A stretch of DNA of 64,000 nt from contig JAJIRX010000570.1 in NCBI GenBank assembly GCA_023853785.1, positions 1-64,000 of the forward strand, written 5' to 3'. Each line of letters starts with the position of its first letter. The first letter of the stretch is position 1. This DNA comes from Psilocybe azurescens (taxonomy: Eukaryota > Basidiomycota > Agaricomycetes > Agaricales > Agrocybaceae). A program made the position numbers and the translations under genes. Below, one piece after another: positions 25,023-37,634 of the stretch. The notes under the pieces are model-generated. The model was not told the origin of the DNA and ran no database searches. It was given only the letters and a program-made list of their open reading frames with translations.

Positions 25023-26686
25023 TCAAAGATGTGGAACGAAACTACCCCAATCAATATCTAAATATATATCAGGAGACAAGTCTCTAAGCAAGTAAAACGC
25101 TTCAAACAAGAGAATGAGACGAGCTATAACGTAAAACAGAAGCATGAAAACGCAGAAAAACAACACGATGATAGTAATCAAATCCATTACGCTGTCAAGT
25201 AAGGTAGTTTTCTCTTCATTTAACCCATCCATGCGTTCTTCGAGGCCGGCTGCTTGCAAGAAAGCGGCTGCAGCTGGAAAAGAAGTGATAAAGAGAGAAA
25301 GAATACGCCATATTGTCCGCTCGGCTGGAGTCGGGTACTGGAAGGACCAGGGGATGCAATGAATTGCACCGAATACGGTGCCAGTCAATCCGAATATGTA
25401 TGTCAGGTGTTGAGACCTTTCATAAGTCATAGCGGGGAGTAAAAAGTAGGCACCTTGTCACTTCCAGGCTTTGCTTCTTCACTCTCGGTCGATCCAAACA
25501 GTTCGGACACCGGTCTTAAAAACAGAAAAATCAAGAGCATGGGCCATCGAAGAAAAAGCAGGAAGAAAATGTTGAAATTGCGACATTCATGTCGGAGCAA
25601 GTAGAAAAAGCGCGATGTTCGTTGGCGAACAATGGTTTTGAAAGATTTGAATTGGCGGAGACAAAATGCAAGTGGCCTGAGCAGAGGAGTTTTGGAAAGT
25701 TCTGACTGTATATTAAATCAATCAAAAAGACAGAAAGGTGCAGCCACGAGATACGTACTTGAGTTTGATCGATATCTGACTGTGTCTCCTCGGCTCTCAG
25801 CAAATCCTCAAGCTGCTCGGCATCGCGAGCGTCAGTAATTTGAAATTCTTCTGCTCGGTGCAGTTCATTCTTGTGCGCATAGTTTGACGTCGGCTTGAGA
25901 TAGACCCGAATGCGACATTGAACATCCAAAGGTTTATGCCACCAAAGAAAGTACATCACTGCGTTCATGCTGGCAAATGCCATAGTCACGATTTCGAGTT
26001 CGGTCAAGCTGAGACCTTGGACTCCGCGTGCAATGCATTGTGTTATAAACCAGGTGGTTTGTAAAACGACAAGTCCCTTGCTAAGAAAATCGCCTTTACT
26101 CTTGTCCGCCAGGTCTTCCTCCGTCACTGACGGAAGTTCGATTTCATCTGATGCTTCCAGTTCTTTGAAAAGCGAAACGGTGAGAGTTCCCAAATCTTCG
26201 TCGTCTTTGTATAGTACGAAGCCTCCCATGATAAGAAAAAAGCATGGGTCATCGTCCATGAGTGTTCTATGATCAATCGAACACGTCAATCAAGTTGAAT
26301 GGCATCAAAACACTTGTCACTAACTTTTATATTCTTGTGTGATGTGCCGCGCAGATATCCATTGTCTGATAGACCAGGACAGAATTAGTTCTGGTCCTAT
26401 CAGGCCCCAGAACATCAGCCTTGCACGATGTAGACTTTTCTGGAACCAATTCTCTCCTGGAGGGGGAGACATTGGGGTGTATAGACACCCACGTACACAC
26501 GAAGATCGTGGCTATACAGCTCCAGATGATATCAATAAGACTCCTAGTATCCGGGCAGATACATTGCAGTAGATCGTCATCAGCAGCTCGCAGACCTATT
26601 TGGTGAAACGCGTTCAAGGGCACCGCTTGCGTTCCATATCCATTGAAAAATGACAAAGAAAGTATACTGAGGAGGACAAGAAGCAT
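25023..26686 (-). CDS. uncharacterised multi-TM Agaricomycete protein, frame interrupted
   Basis: Plasma-membrane type protein family frequent in mushrooms, function unknown. The start at 26686 gives a hydrophobic leader (MLLVLLSILSLSFFNGYG). Family blocks follow: CPDTRSLIDIIWSCIATIF with CTWVSIHPN, LMFWGLIGPELILSWSIRQW, LIMGGFVLYKDDE, DFLSKGLVVLQTTWFITQCI, SLTELEIVTMAFASMNAVMY with FLWWHKPLDVQC, VFGAIHCIPWSF, and the C-terminus YLLRDLSPDIYLDIDWGSFVPHL. GT-AG introns are visible near 26,275-26,342, 25,690-25,760 and elsewhere. The frame must shift near 26,470 (poly-C), at the A6 run near 26,233 and near 25,430. Gene or pseudogene depends on whether those are sequence errors. Confidence 0.6.
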
Positions 26687-27605
26687 TAAGGCGGACAGCT
26701 TTGATACGGGTCAAGACTCAGTGGTGGTCGTTTACACCCCCAATATGATTTGCCGACATGCGTTTTCTGGTTCAACTTCAATGGTTGACAGGCTTTTCTG
26801 GGCAACGCAGCTAACCAATTCCCGTCAGGTCACTGACACGTGCCTTAGAACTCAGACTCCGACGCCTTAATTAGTTCGTTTCTGCCTCCTCGTCTTGACC
26901 ATACATATTCCACAGTTGACTCTTCCCCGATGCTCTTTACTCGCTTTGACGCACATTTCAATCAAAAGAAAAGAAAGACAGCTTTTGACGGCATAAAAAT
27001 TCTTGGCTGCTCCCTTGATGCGCCTGAAATTGCAATGGTAGGCCTGCGAGCCTGAGGCAACTGCTCAAGATTATCACTTCTGTGTCATATTTGAAACGGC
27101 TATAATCTTGGCTCTGGAGCTAAGTCGGGGCTGGCTGTTAACTGGAAGCAATTGGAATCCTATATATCTATAGATGCTGTAAGGTCCAGCACATGATCAA
27201 AGATAATGACAACTGCACAAGGCAGTAAGCTCTATTATAACGTGTCTTACTTATAAGCCTAGCGCGCTATTAACGGGGAGCGTTTGTTATGAATCTGCCA
27301 CCTCCTTGATCCTGACTCTTCTTAACACGTTCAGCCTTAGATAGCATTCACACCAATCCGACTCTCCTATTTCCGCCCTCTTCAGTGCCATCATCTACTA
27401 TCCTAATTATAGTACTTCAGGGGTTGGCGGATCTGCAGGTACTCCCGAGTCATCCCTGTCGAAAATGTATTCCGCACAGGCCGGTTCATTGCAACAATTA
27501 CCTGATAGCACTGCATCCAGATAAGGTCTTGATATATTTTGGACCTATTATAAGTAACCATCTCCTAGTGGGAAGTCGGTTTAGCAGCCTCTTGCTGGAG
27601 TCAGA
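26687..27605. other. intergenic region
   Basis: About 0.9 kb between divergently transcribed genes, presumably holding both promoters. No gene, repeat or RNA is supported. Confidence 0.4.
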
Positions 27606-29443
27606 ATGCCTCCCTCCGTAGTTTATGAATTGTGTGTTTTCATTTTAGCACCTTCATAATGGCGAGCTGATCACTTCTATTCCTGTCTATTATCAGTGCG
27701 TTTGTCTGCTGCAGCATTGCAGCTGTTGGTGCGTCTATGCTAAAGATATTCACCATAGTAGCAATAAACTAACGATTACTTCTGGATAGCTCTCCTCATA
27801 TGGGACCATGTCATCACTTTTGGAAGAGAAGTCCAGGTCTTTTGGTCGCGCAAAATTTCTGGTCCAGCTGTTCTGTACGGCTTGTTACGATACGGAACCC
27901 TATTCGAGAAGATCGCAGTTATGCTTTTGGCTTCATGGTACATGACGCCTCATGTGAGTAAATTTCATCTGCTAAATGTTTATAATTCTCACATAAGACA
28001 TTGTCCTATGTATGACAGGGATGCAACGTTGCGGTTCGGTTCCAAATCTTTCCGATGGTCCTGAGATCTCTTGGATACGGAAGTGAGTAGTTGCGAATTC
28101 GAGAATGCTCTTTCAAATCTGACAGCTGTAACAGTGTTTTCTGCATTGCGGGTATACGCCCTTCGTAGGAATCAATGGCCCCTAGCTGTCTTTGTCTTTT
28201 TACTCTGTTTACCTTCACTCGTGATGCCTGCGGTAATGACATCCTGACTTATCGCACTGCCACCCAAATCTGATGAAAAGAATCCCATTAGTATGTGTAT
28301 GCGCATCAATGGTCTCCTGCCAATGGGGTTAATGTTTTTGGGTGCGCGTTGGCATACAAGGCGTCTCAGGTAGAGCATACGCGATGTGTAAGTTTCTCTG
28401 CCTCCATGGCTTTGTCAGGGCTCTGAACACCGACCTTACAGAAGTGTGATTTCCGACGAACAGACAATTCTGCATAAACTCACCACATTCAATCAGTGAG
28501 AATCGCTGGACTCGTGGCCGACCTGCTCGGGGAGTTCATCGTTGTCGTTGTAACTATCAACAGGACGTTCCATTTGAGAAAGCAGGCCATACCTCTAGAA
28601 GCAGACAAAAAAGACCCGGCTTGATGCATCTATTTCTGCGAGACGGTGATTACTTCCCTACATTTTTGTAGATTGATACATATCTGACTTTATCAATGCT
28701 AGGGAGCGTCTATTTTGTGTACGTTTATCTCCGCATTTTGGATATTTATGATAGAGATCTTTACGCCGAGCCATTCTCCAGCGCATTGCTGATCTTGTCA
28801 CTCGCTGACATGTTGGTCCTTGTGGTAAGTTTTGCTACGTATACCCTTTCGTCATCGGGTTTAGACTAACTTACCATCATCATCAAGTTCGATCATGTTG
28901 TGAGTTTTAGGAAGGTAGTATTCACCGCAGACCGTTCTTTACTGACAGGCGTCTGAATGAAAGCCATCGTTCACAACTCGCTACGATTACTGGGTAGTGC
29001 CATATTATACACCTGTGTAAGTGTCACTCGTTCTATCACCGATGTTGCTTACACTGACTTTCGAGACACACGTCAGGTTCCGGACGATCATAATTTCCCG
29101 ATTCCTTCTGATGCTTCGGAGCATATACTACGAAGAAAGCAACAATGGACCTGAGGCGGATGGAGATGCGCCTCTTGGCCCATTAAAGTTCCAGTCCAGA
29201 GTGATAGGGACTATGGGCGCCCCTGTCGACTCACAATTCGACGATTACTCTGGTCCCGAGCCCTGGGAGGAGAGGACGATGATATCGTTTTCTCCAGCGA
29301 CCCGCTCGCCAGTGGATTGCTTGATATGGATCCCCCTCTCGCGAATCCGAATCGTCGAACAACCGCAGCAAAGAGTGCTGCACACCCTCAGAGGCGCCCG
29401 CTTCAATAATTGGAACTTAGAAAAACGAGGAAGGCTGGCTTGA
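27606..29443 (+). CDS. DUF6533 seven-TM-like membrane protein, one frameshift
   Basis: Integral membrane protein of the fungal DUF6533 family, function unknown. The family signature is plain: ALLIWDHVITFGREVQVFWS then SGPAVLYGLLRYGTLFEKIA with VMLLASWYMTPH (exon 27790-27953), GCNVAVRFQIFP (28019-28082), FSALRVYALRRNQWPLAVFV (28135-28232), RIAGLVADLLGEF, then LMHLFLRDG, and VYVYLRILDIY. The hydrophilic tail includes RFLLMLRSIYYEESNNGP and FQSRVIGTMGAPVDSQFDDY, ending at 29443. At the A6 run 28607-28612 one more A is needed to join the two halves. The first exon is uncertain; the ATG at 27606 is a guess. It converges on the transporter gene that ends at 29481. Confidence 0.7.
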
Positions 29444-29480
29444 GGCTGGCAGCATTTATATGTTTAAGCACCATGTATAA

Positions 29481-31263
29481 TCATACGACATTGTTATTAG
29501 GGCTTTCCCGCATATTTAATCTTGAGTTTTGTCTCTGCGATGATCGTCGCCTCAATTTGCGTTCTGAATCTCTTATGACGTCCTGCTCGGTCGATATGAA
29601 TATCCGACCTGTCACGAAAGCAGTGATAGTCAGGATAAACAGGACCGTCCATACAACTAGCATGGCAATCGCCAATACTTTATGCAGGGTGTGGAATCCT
29701 GAGATATCAAAGATATCGCCCAACAAACGCAATGTGGCTATCCAACCAACTGTTATATCGTGAAGGTATCAGCGATACTAAGCAGAGCTAACCTTGAAGA
29801 AAAGAAAAACTCCTACCATTTGGGAAAGTCACTGCCCAACAGCTCAAGATGTCTTTGAGTCCAAGCCGTTTGTAGACTTTGAATCCATATGGAAGGGCAC
29901 CAAATACGAAGAAGAATACGGCAAGACCGAATAACAATACGCTGCATAGAACACTTGACGCGTACCATATATCTCCGGCACTCGTGGAAACAAGACCATC
30001 GCGCGATAACCTGCATCGAGGCAATTCGTAAATCGAGGGAGAATTGCAAATGATATTAACTCACAGAAATTGTGCTTCTTTCCCAAGATTAATCAACGCC
30101 AATGCTGTGAAGCCCGGTGGACCGCAAACAATGAACGCTGAGTTTGCTTGATGTCCTTCGAGGAAGCCCGTCTGTATTCAGAAATATGAACATTGTTCAT
30201 CAATGAAGAAAGTTCACTTACAATGATCAGACGAATGATGTAAATACAAATGTAGAAGAAGGTCATGAAGAAGCCAAGACCTGTCGAATTCCGGCTCAGT
30301 GAATTCAGCGCTTCGTGAACAATAGGCAAAACAGACCTTGGAAAAAATAACCAACGAGGAGAACGCCTAGACATCTGCGGTCATCTAGATCCAATACCGT
30401 TAAGACTGATGCAGCAACAACTCCTGTGAGCATGAGGGGAAATATCTGGAATTCAAACAACCGTTAATGGAAGAACGGATTGCTAGAGAGGCAGACATCG
30501 ACACTGACAAGAAAAGCGTATCCTGGCGTAAACGCAGTCAAATCGTGCGGGTGATTGAACCATATCATCAACATCACAAAGGAAGTGACGAGCGAAAATG
30601 CGACGTAAAGCCTATGGCCAAACAGTAAGAACATATGTGATGAGTTTAAAGGCGGCGACATACCAGAATAGCACATATGTGAAATTTAAACTGATATGAC
30701 CCAAGGGCACTGCGTAGTTAACAGTGCCGATAATAATCGTGGCAAACGATAGGACCTGTTTTCATGATATGATGAGTGCATATAAGTAGTGAAGAGAAGT
30801 TATATGACTGACAATTAAGGGAGGGAAGACACCGCCAACTGGGTCTGTAAACGATCTCCAAGCCCTCTTGGGATACACTGATGCATAGACTGTGAGTAAA
30901 ATGCAATGCATTGTTGAAGATTGTTACTCACGGACCGCCTGAAGGAGAAGGGTGAGGGTATTCAGAAGAAACAGGCCCATATTCATGAAGTAGAATGCAA
31001 CTTCGATACGGTGGAGAGCGACGGGGCGATCCTTGATTCCCGAAAATACGAGGTATACAGCGCTAGTTCCCATACCTATCGGAAACTACAGATCCGCAAG
31101 TCAGTAGACGAAAAATATACATGGCACGATGACTGACCGATTGCCATGACCAACCATGGATGCGGCGGCCAAATACCCCAACACGACGTGATCGCTCTGG
31201 ATCTGAGAATATCTGAGTCTCATTAACGGTAGATGAATCCGTGGTTGAATGTGTTAAATCCAT
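29481..31263 (-). CDS. TDT-family C4-dicarboxylate/anion transporter
   Basis: Plasma-membrane transporter of the TDT family (PF03595), which includes Mae1 malate permease and Ssu1 sulfite exporter. Starts MDLTHSTTDS at 31263; first exons are 31138-31263 and 30932-31085. Blocks in order: PIGMGTSAVYLVFSGIKDRP, YPKRAWRSFTDPVGGVFPPL, IIIGTVNYAVPLGH, IWFNHPHDLTAFTPGYAFL, FPLMLTGVVAASV, GLGFFMTFFYICIYIIRL, FIVCGPPGFTALALINLG, TSAGDIWYASSVL and FPNGTVGWIATLRLLG, consistent with ten membrane helices. All introns I traced are GT-AG of about 50-60 bases and the frame is intact throughout. The substrate (malate, sulfite or another anion) cannot be read from sequence. The protein is roughly 400 residues, typical for the family. 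Confidence 0.82.
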
Positions 31264-31531
31264 GCAGCATTGTTCAGAGGATTGTAAAGAACTGGTGCTG
31301 TAAAGTTACGGATGGGAGGTCATTCACTGAACGAAGAGAATCTGATGATCGTGACTGTAAGACATGAAACGATGACGTTGGACTTCAGTGATCGAGGAGA
31401 TGCGAAACTTGGTTGATCATCGATCATTGAACCCAAACAGCCCAAACCACTTACTGATAACACACCACAAGTACTTGACGATTCGCATTGTTTTGCAATT
31501 TGGTGATGGATATTGGCCATACTGACAACAT

Positions 31532-32262
31532 TTACAATCCAGATGGTGGGGCATTCAACTTGGCCGATATCTCTTCGAAAGCCTTCTGCAACTCTACCTT
31601 CTCCATGACCTTGGCGGGCCAACCAACACCTAGTCCTTCAACTTCATCCGGTTTCGGGATAACATGGAAATGAACGTGGGGCACTTCCTGTATCAAGTTT
31701 GGAAGATCAGGCCTTAGGTTTAATTGTTGTGATGCTAATGAACATTACTGCACCTGATGGGCAATCCGACCGTTATTCTGTAGAATGTTATAGTTTGGGA
31801 TACCTTGAGCGATGGCGATCCTCTTCGCAAGTGGTAAGACATCCTGAAGATATTCATCTGGAAGTTCGTGCATCTTTCTCTGCGTGATCTAGAAATTGGA
31901 GTTATATGGAAGCGATATCAACCACGAAGAACGAAAGCATACACTTGGGGATCACAAGTGCGTGTCCCTTAGAAAGGGGCCTATGTCCAAGAACGCGAAA
32001 CTGCGGAGTACTATGGTCTCACTCCATTATTAGATATCGGAGAAATCTACTAACGATGTTTCCGTCTCCAGCAGCTTGTAGCTGGGGATCTTGCCTGTGA
32101 CATGGAAGATAAGACGCGTCCTATCATTACTGCGACCGCAGTATTGAACAAGGCTCATTCACCTTCAATGATTTTACAAAAGAGACATGTAGCGAGAGAT
32201 CTAAGAGAGTGTTCATCTTACAAAGCACATAACTTGGAGCAAACGAGTTACTTTGCGGCCAT
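31532..32262 (-). CDS. HIT-family nucleotide hydrolase/transferase (HINT-like)
   Basis: Small histidine-triad protein acting on nucleoside phosphoramidates or dinucleotides. Start ATG at 32262: the first codons (MAAK) join over an intron to SLATCLFCKIIEG, then KIPSYKLLETET, LDIGPLSKGHALVIPK, MHELPDEYLQDVLPLAKRIA, IAQGIPNYNILQNNGRIAHQ and the catalytic HVHFHV motif in EVPHVHFHVIPKPDE. The C-terminus GLGVGWPAKVMEK ends at the stop 31532. The CxxC in LFCKI matches the zinc-binding cysteines seen in HINT relatives. All introns needed are short and GT-AG. Size, about 140 residues, is normal. The segment around 31,990-32,080 gave a less certain junction. Confidence 0.82.
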
Positions 32263-33835
32263 TGTAGAAGTTTCTGTTGATAAACAATGCAAAGGAGATC
32301 AAAAACAGGTTGGGATTGGGGTTACGAAGGCGTCAACGACGACCACAATCCATAACACGTCACGTGTGCAATACCTATTAGGGATAAATTAGGGCTCCAG
32401 TCACCTTCAAATTCAATACCACAGGCCACTCTTCCAATCCAAACCCGAGCGGTCTTCACTTTACTTTCGCCTGAAAGAGAAACAACAGACTAAAATTTAG
32501 GGGTATTTCACAAAAACCACCTTATTTATTAAAATGTACCCTCAAATTGAACTACTTGGTTGTTACTTGCAAGCCAAACATCGAATGTTCCTTCACTGAC
32601 TAATTTTCGACGTGACATGAGAAAGGTTACAACCACCCCTCAGTGCTTATATCCCCCTCAAAGTAGTGCTTCAAAGCACACATCATGACGGACTCGAATA
32701 AGCTATCGAGTTTTACAGTTTACTCGAGGTAGTGCTCTGTAGATTGTATTAGAACCTTGTCCGGAATAACATCGAGAAGAAAGTATAGGCGCCTAATATC
32801 TGACTCTGGTGCCCAATCATTTTTGTACACGTAGAAGAGCGGATCTTCGAGCACATAGGTAACAGAAGTTAATCCCTATGATCTAATTACCAATGGCGGT
32901 TTTATTCCTCAGTGGAGGCTACAATGATATGCAATGGGCATACATCATAACGAGGTCATTTTCAACATTTTGAATTTCCTTCTACTTTTGAGGGGAGGCA
33001 AGAATTAATTCGACATCTACAAATGCATCAAGCGCCTGTAAGCGCCTACATAGCATGAGTTTTTCTTGGCGGTGCCATGGTCATATGTTGCACCCCAGAA
33101 AGTAGGAGTAGCAGTGCGGTTTACGCGACCGTCTGTTTTATATTATTGAAAAAGTTCATAATACCTCTTATTGTGTGCTGATTTCATCCAAATATTCATC
33201 ACTGCCCTCTGGCCGTTAACCATAGTCGATGCAGGACTGGTTCAATAACGCGGCTAAAAACAAGGTCGGGCGCAATTTTTTTATGTATACGCCTTCAACT
33301 TCAAGACCATCAGAGACAGAGAGGGTAACATCATCCGTAGTATCGGCCGCAGAGACTCAAGATCTACCTCTAGAGATGTAAGTAAAAGTGTAGTTTTCTG
33401 CTAATTTTAAATGCAGACAGTGTTAGCCCTGAGTTTCAGAGAAGGTACGAGTGATACGTTGTATATGGAAATTTGGAGAGAAAAATTGCATAGCACTAGA
33501 GTACACTGTACAACAAGTGAACAAAATAGTAAATACGACTTTGACGATTTACTAATAATAGATAGCGATACGAGTACACCAATATTGGTGATGGTACACG
33601 GAGCAACGATAAATAGATGGAACAGACACATAATAGAAAAAGGAGATTGTTGCCAAGACAATATAACAGGAACGAAAAACTTTTAGATGCTCGAGCCTCG
33701 TATATGGGCTGTAAACGCCGGATAAATGAAAATAAAAAGACAGTGAGAGCACCACTGCAGTGGCACCCCTGAAAGGACCACTGACCACAAATGCATCATC
33801 AAGAAACACGGTGGACTTGAAGTCTTGGAGAAGAT
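32263..33835. other. intergenic region
   Basis: About 1.6 kb, AT-richer than its surroundings. Frames at 33407-33690 overlap on both strands and look random. Near 33,750 there is a short palindrome, CCACTGCAGTGG. No gene is supported. Confidence 0.4.
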
Positions 33836-34370
33836 TTACGCGTTGGCGTCTTTCTTCTTTCCTGTACGATAAACAGTCGTTAAGTTGAAAAATTCTCAAC
33901 TATTAAAGTGGGAAGAGATTGGCAAACCTTTGAGAAGAGATTTCAAAATCGACTTCTTGTCCTTGGATTTCTTGCGAGCTTGGCCGCCAGTACTAGAGCC
34001 AGAGTTAGACCCGGAGGCTGAGGACTCTGCAGTGCCTTCTGAAGTTCCTGCCGAAGCCTCGGATTGAGGCTGGGATATAATAGACGAGGACTCAGTCGTT
34101 GCGAGCGTTGCCTCGGACGACCCAAAGGTCGACGCAGGCGCAGAGGGAGGACAGTGCCGAAGGCTGAGTTTGCGGCAGTTTCTTTGAGGGCTCTTTCTTC
34201 GGGCTGGGAAGTGCCCCCCCTGTGCCATAACGCGACTGCAGCGCACCGAGTGCAGCAGAGTAATCCTTTTGAGGTGGTACGGGTTGGCGCAAGGGAGTGG
34301 TAGAGCTAACGGTTGTAACAGTTGTGGTCGATTGTAACGAGACGGTAGATTCATTGGACTGGTTGTTCAT
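33836..34370 (-). CDS. small Ser/Thr-rich low-complexity protein, one frameshift
   Basis: Unknown function. The ATG at 34370 opens MNNQSNESTVSLQSTTTVTT, followed by PPQKDYSAALGALQSRYGTG and ALPSPKKEPSKKLP. After a frame change near 34,145-34,155 (CCTCCC run) the protein continues with APASTFGSSEATLATTESS, a Ser/Gly-rich stretch and a basic end, ARKKSKDKKSILKSLLKG. A GT-AG intron joins this to a final exon encoding KKDANA and the stop at 33836. The KDYSAALGALQSRYGTGG unit is a motif I recall, often repeated, in small mushroom proteins. Probably intrinsically disordered. Confidence 0.55.
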
Positions 34371-35505
34371 GATGATACTGTTGAGAGAGAATGCTTGTTG
34401 GGCTGTTGCGATGCTTCAAAACTGACTCGTTCAAGGCTTTTTATACGTCGAAGATATGCTCAAGGACCACAACATATCGAAATACCCGTACTGAGCGAGG
34501 GAAAGGACTCCTCGTCGCGTCGACCGTTCCATTTCGCAGTAGACTGGTCAAAGGGTACGCATGGTCTCGCATGGGTAGCCCTCGGAATGAGTCATATTTG
34601 GCAGTACAAAAATTTACCTGAATCTTTGCGCAGCCGCGAGTAAGTCACCGGAAAGTCAGAGATATGTCTAGGTGTATGGTGTATTTGAAGAACTTACCTA
34701 TGCTCACGGGTGCTCACTCGCGACAACTAAGATCTGCACATCAGGGAGCTAATAATACTTCTGATGGCGCCCCGACCAACCCTTGACCACATCGCGCCTC
34801 CGACCCTCCTCGTAGGTCACGCGTTATCCAAGGATGATTTGACTCCGCTTCATCGAATATGATGGTAATGAGTTCAACGATTTCCTAGATCTTCCAAATT
34901 CGTCACAGAGCAATTTACCCTTGAAAAAATAGCAACGTATCGCCGAATTTCTGGTGTTTGCCAGTTTTCCGAACCGAGTATGTAGTCCATCACCATTTCC
35001 GAGCCGCTCAACCGCGTATCGCCACTGAAGTGCATGTGTGTCGCCATTGATAATAATAAAGTGTTATAGGGTTTGTAAAGCCCCAGCATCGTATGGGGCC
35101 ATATGTCATTAGTTTTGGGCCACAGTATAGGAGCTATGACTCGATCGCTGTTCGAATTCCGAAAACGCAATGAGGGCTCTCCACAGACAATCGGTAGATG
35201 CATAGGCGTGAGCACACAGGCTCACTGCGGCGCAATGAGTCATTTCAGCCCCTGCGCGTTCCATGTGGTGCACTGAGAGAGTCCGCGCCAGATGAGCTGA
35301 GGAGACAATAGTAGACCTATAATTGTCGGAGTCGGGAAGGGGTTAAGGGTTGAGAGCAGTTGAGAAACAAACTATGCGGGCAGAAGGCTCGTAGATATAT
35401 TTGGCATAACATATCACAACAACCGATCAAATCACCATCCTTCCTGATTGGGGCGTCATATTTGCACAGGGCCGGACTACACTTTAGCTAGTCTCTCTAC
35501 TCATC
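34371..35505. other. intergenic region upstream of PRMT3
   Basis: Divergent promoter region. It contains a 113-codon minus-strand frame (34874-35215, starting MLTPMHLPIVCGEP) that I cannot identify; it has no splice support and may be chance. Confidence 0.35.
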
Positions 35506-37634
35506 ATGAGCGTCCATCTACCTCCCCCAGCCTCTGTTGCCGACATTGTAAGCAATTCTGATACAGATTCAGCATTATCGGATAGCGAGGACGACAATGA
35601 TCAGACCTGGGATGATTGGGTATCTGATTCAAACGAGCAACAAGAAACCAAATCTCTCTTCGATGAAAACGTCTTACCATCAGTAGAGCGTGCTTTGGCT
35701 TACGACAGTAAAACACATCATTTCAATCTTGATGACTTCTGCAAAACTTTGTGTGAGTTCTTCGTCTATTTCGTTGGCTACCTGTTCAACTTTTTTTTCA
35801 GCGCTCGATTTTCATGGGCGCGTTCGTCTAATCAACTATACACGGAAAAATGTAAGGCTTCTATTAATGGTCTACTTGGAGTGTACTAAAATATCGCAAT
35901 AGAAAATAAGTGCCGCAGAGGTTTCAAAGCTGCAAGGCACAGAACCTTGGTTCAATTCCGACGAGTATCTCGTACCAGTCGTGGAAAACGACCCTCTCAT
36001 CCGTATGTTTTGATCATGATCTCAAGTAATTCATTCCTTGACATGGGCTTATTTTTGAATCAGAGGCATATGCTCTCGACTGGTCTGACTCTGACGACTC
36101 CGACGAACAAAATCTCACTAACATGGACCCTAGCCAGAAGGTCAAGGTTCTTGAGAAAAAACTCGCTCTCGCTCGACAGAGCCTCGGTGATTATCGTACC
36201 TTGATAGCGGAAAAGCTCAACATCACGAAACAAATTGAAAGTATTGAGGATCTATCTTCAAAGGCAGACGCGGCCCCCAAAGCCCGCGACGATGATACCC
36301 ATTACTTTGAAAGCTACGGCTCGAATGGTAAGCATCTATCTTTTAACACATACGCCTTCAGTTCCTCACGCTCCAGCCTTAAAGATATCCACGCCGTCAT
36401 GATCAACGATAAAGTTAGAACCTCGACATATGCTCATTTCATTTTGACGAATCCGAATCTGTTCCGAGATGCTGTTGTCCTCGATGTTGGCTGTGGCACA
36501 GGCATCTTGTCCTTGTTCGCCGCGAGAGCCGGTGCAAAACGTGTTATTGCAGTGGATGCTAGTGACATCGCAGTCAAAGCAGAAAAAATTATCAAAACCA
36601 ACGGTTTCCAGGATGTGATCACCGTCGTTCGAGGAAAGGTGGAATCGATCATTCTCCCAGAGGGCATCGATAAAGTCGATATCATCATTTCCGAATGGAT
36701 GGGATATGCGTTGCTTTATGAATCAATGTTGGACTCTGTTCTCGTCGCGCGTGATCGCTTCTTAAAACCTGATGGAGTCATGGCTCCCAGTCAATGTAAA
36801 ATGGTCTTCGGTCTGTGTGATGCTGGCGAAATTTACAAAGAGAGGATCGGATTCTGGGACGATGTGTACGGTACGCACAACTCTCGTTTTAAAAATACAC
36901 CCATACCTGAAGATAAACGACAGGCTTCGACATGACAGCTATGGCTAACGACTTGTACGATGAAGCAATCGTCGATGTTGTTGGTCCAGAGGCCCTCCTT
37001 AGTGAACCATATACGATCAAGGTGCGTTGACAAAAATATTGATTAGACACGCATAACCAACTCACTTGGCTGCAGGACCTTAACCTTGGCAAGATTGCCT
37101 CTCGAGAACTCAACTTCATATCGACATTTACCCTCACCTCAACCGCACAAAGGCGCACCAAAATTAACGCTTTCATCCTCTACTTCGACACCTTTTTCAC
37201 CGCTCATGGCGGGCCAGTCCCACCAGATACCGAGGTGAAGCTGGTCAAGGAAGGTGAGGCCGTTTTGGCCGAGCTGTGGCCGGTAGGCGGGAAGTCCGCT
37301 CTACAGCGACGACAGAGTATGGGTAAGGGGAAGGAGAAAATCACTAGCTTCAGCACTGGCCCACTCAGCACACCTACACACTGGAAGCAGACTATCTTCA
37401 TGCTGCGCGAACCAATAACTGCTACTGAAGGTACGTCTATCAGTCTGTCTTAACTCTCTCTCTTCTGTATATTGAGAAATCTTTTAATCAGAATCGACTG
37501 TCGCCGGAACATTTATGTGCAAGAAGAGCATGGAAAACTCGAGAGAGATGGACGTCGAAATCCATTATTCCGTGAAACAGGATGAGCAATCTGCCCCAGG
37601 CCCGACCATAGTGCAGATGTACAAGGTTCGGTGA
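35506..37634 (+). CDS. PRMT3: protein arginine N-methyltransferase 3-like
   Basis: Type I-like arginine methyltransferase; PRMT3/Rmt3 modify ribosomal protein S2 in the cytosol. Exons 35506-35752, 35802-35851, 35903-36002, 36064-36327, 36385-36870, 36924-37021, 37076-37430 and 37492-37634 total 1743 nt, 580 residues, intact. The N-terminal domain keeps the PRMT3 pattern (WDDWVSD, SLF, LDFHGRVRLINYTRKN), but the cysteines of the usual C2H2 finger are absent (SLFDE replaces CLFC). A coiled stretch follows. The catalytic core has motif I VLDVGCGTGILSLFAARAGA, the acidic end VDAS, the double-E loop SEWMGYALLYESM and the THW loop THWKQTIFML. The frame is clean and all introns are GT-AG. Confidence 0.92.

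Noticed and set aside
22454..32262. A secondary-metabolite cluster (oxygenase, acyltransferase-like, transporter)
   Set aside because: No synthase or terpene cyclase core enzyme is present, the oxygenases lie 6 kb beyond the end of this stretch past PRMT3, and the acyltransferase-like remnant is uncertain.
33407..33690. Overlapping frames on both strands
   Set aside because: Mirror-image frames in AT-rich DNA with no similarity to a known family.
33741..33775. Short palindrome around CCACTGCAGTGG as a possible element end or operator
   Set aside because: It is isolated, with no partner copy or duplicated target site, and may be chance.
36434..36688. Antisense frame within PRMT3
   Set aside because: A shadow of the methyltransferase coding sequence.
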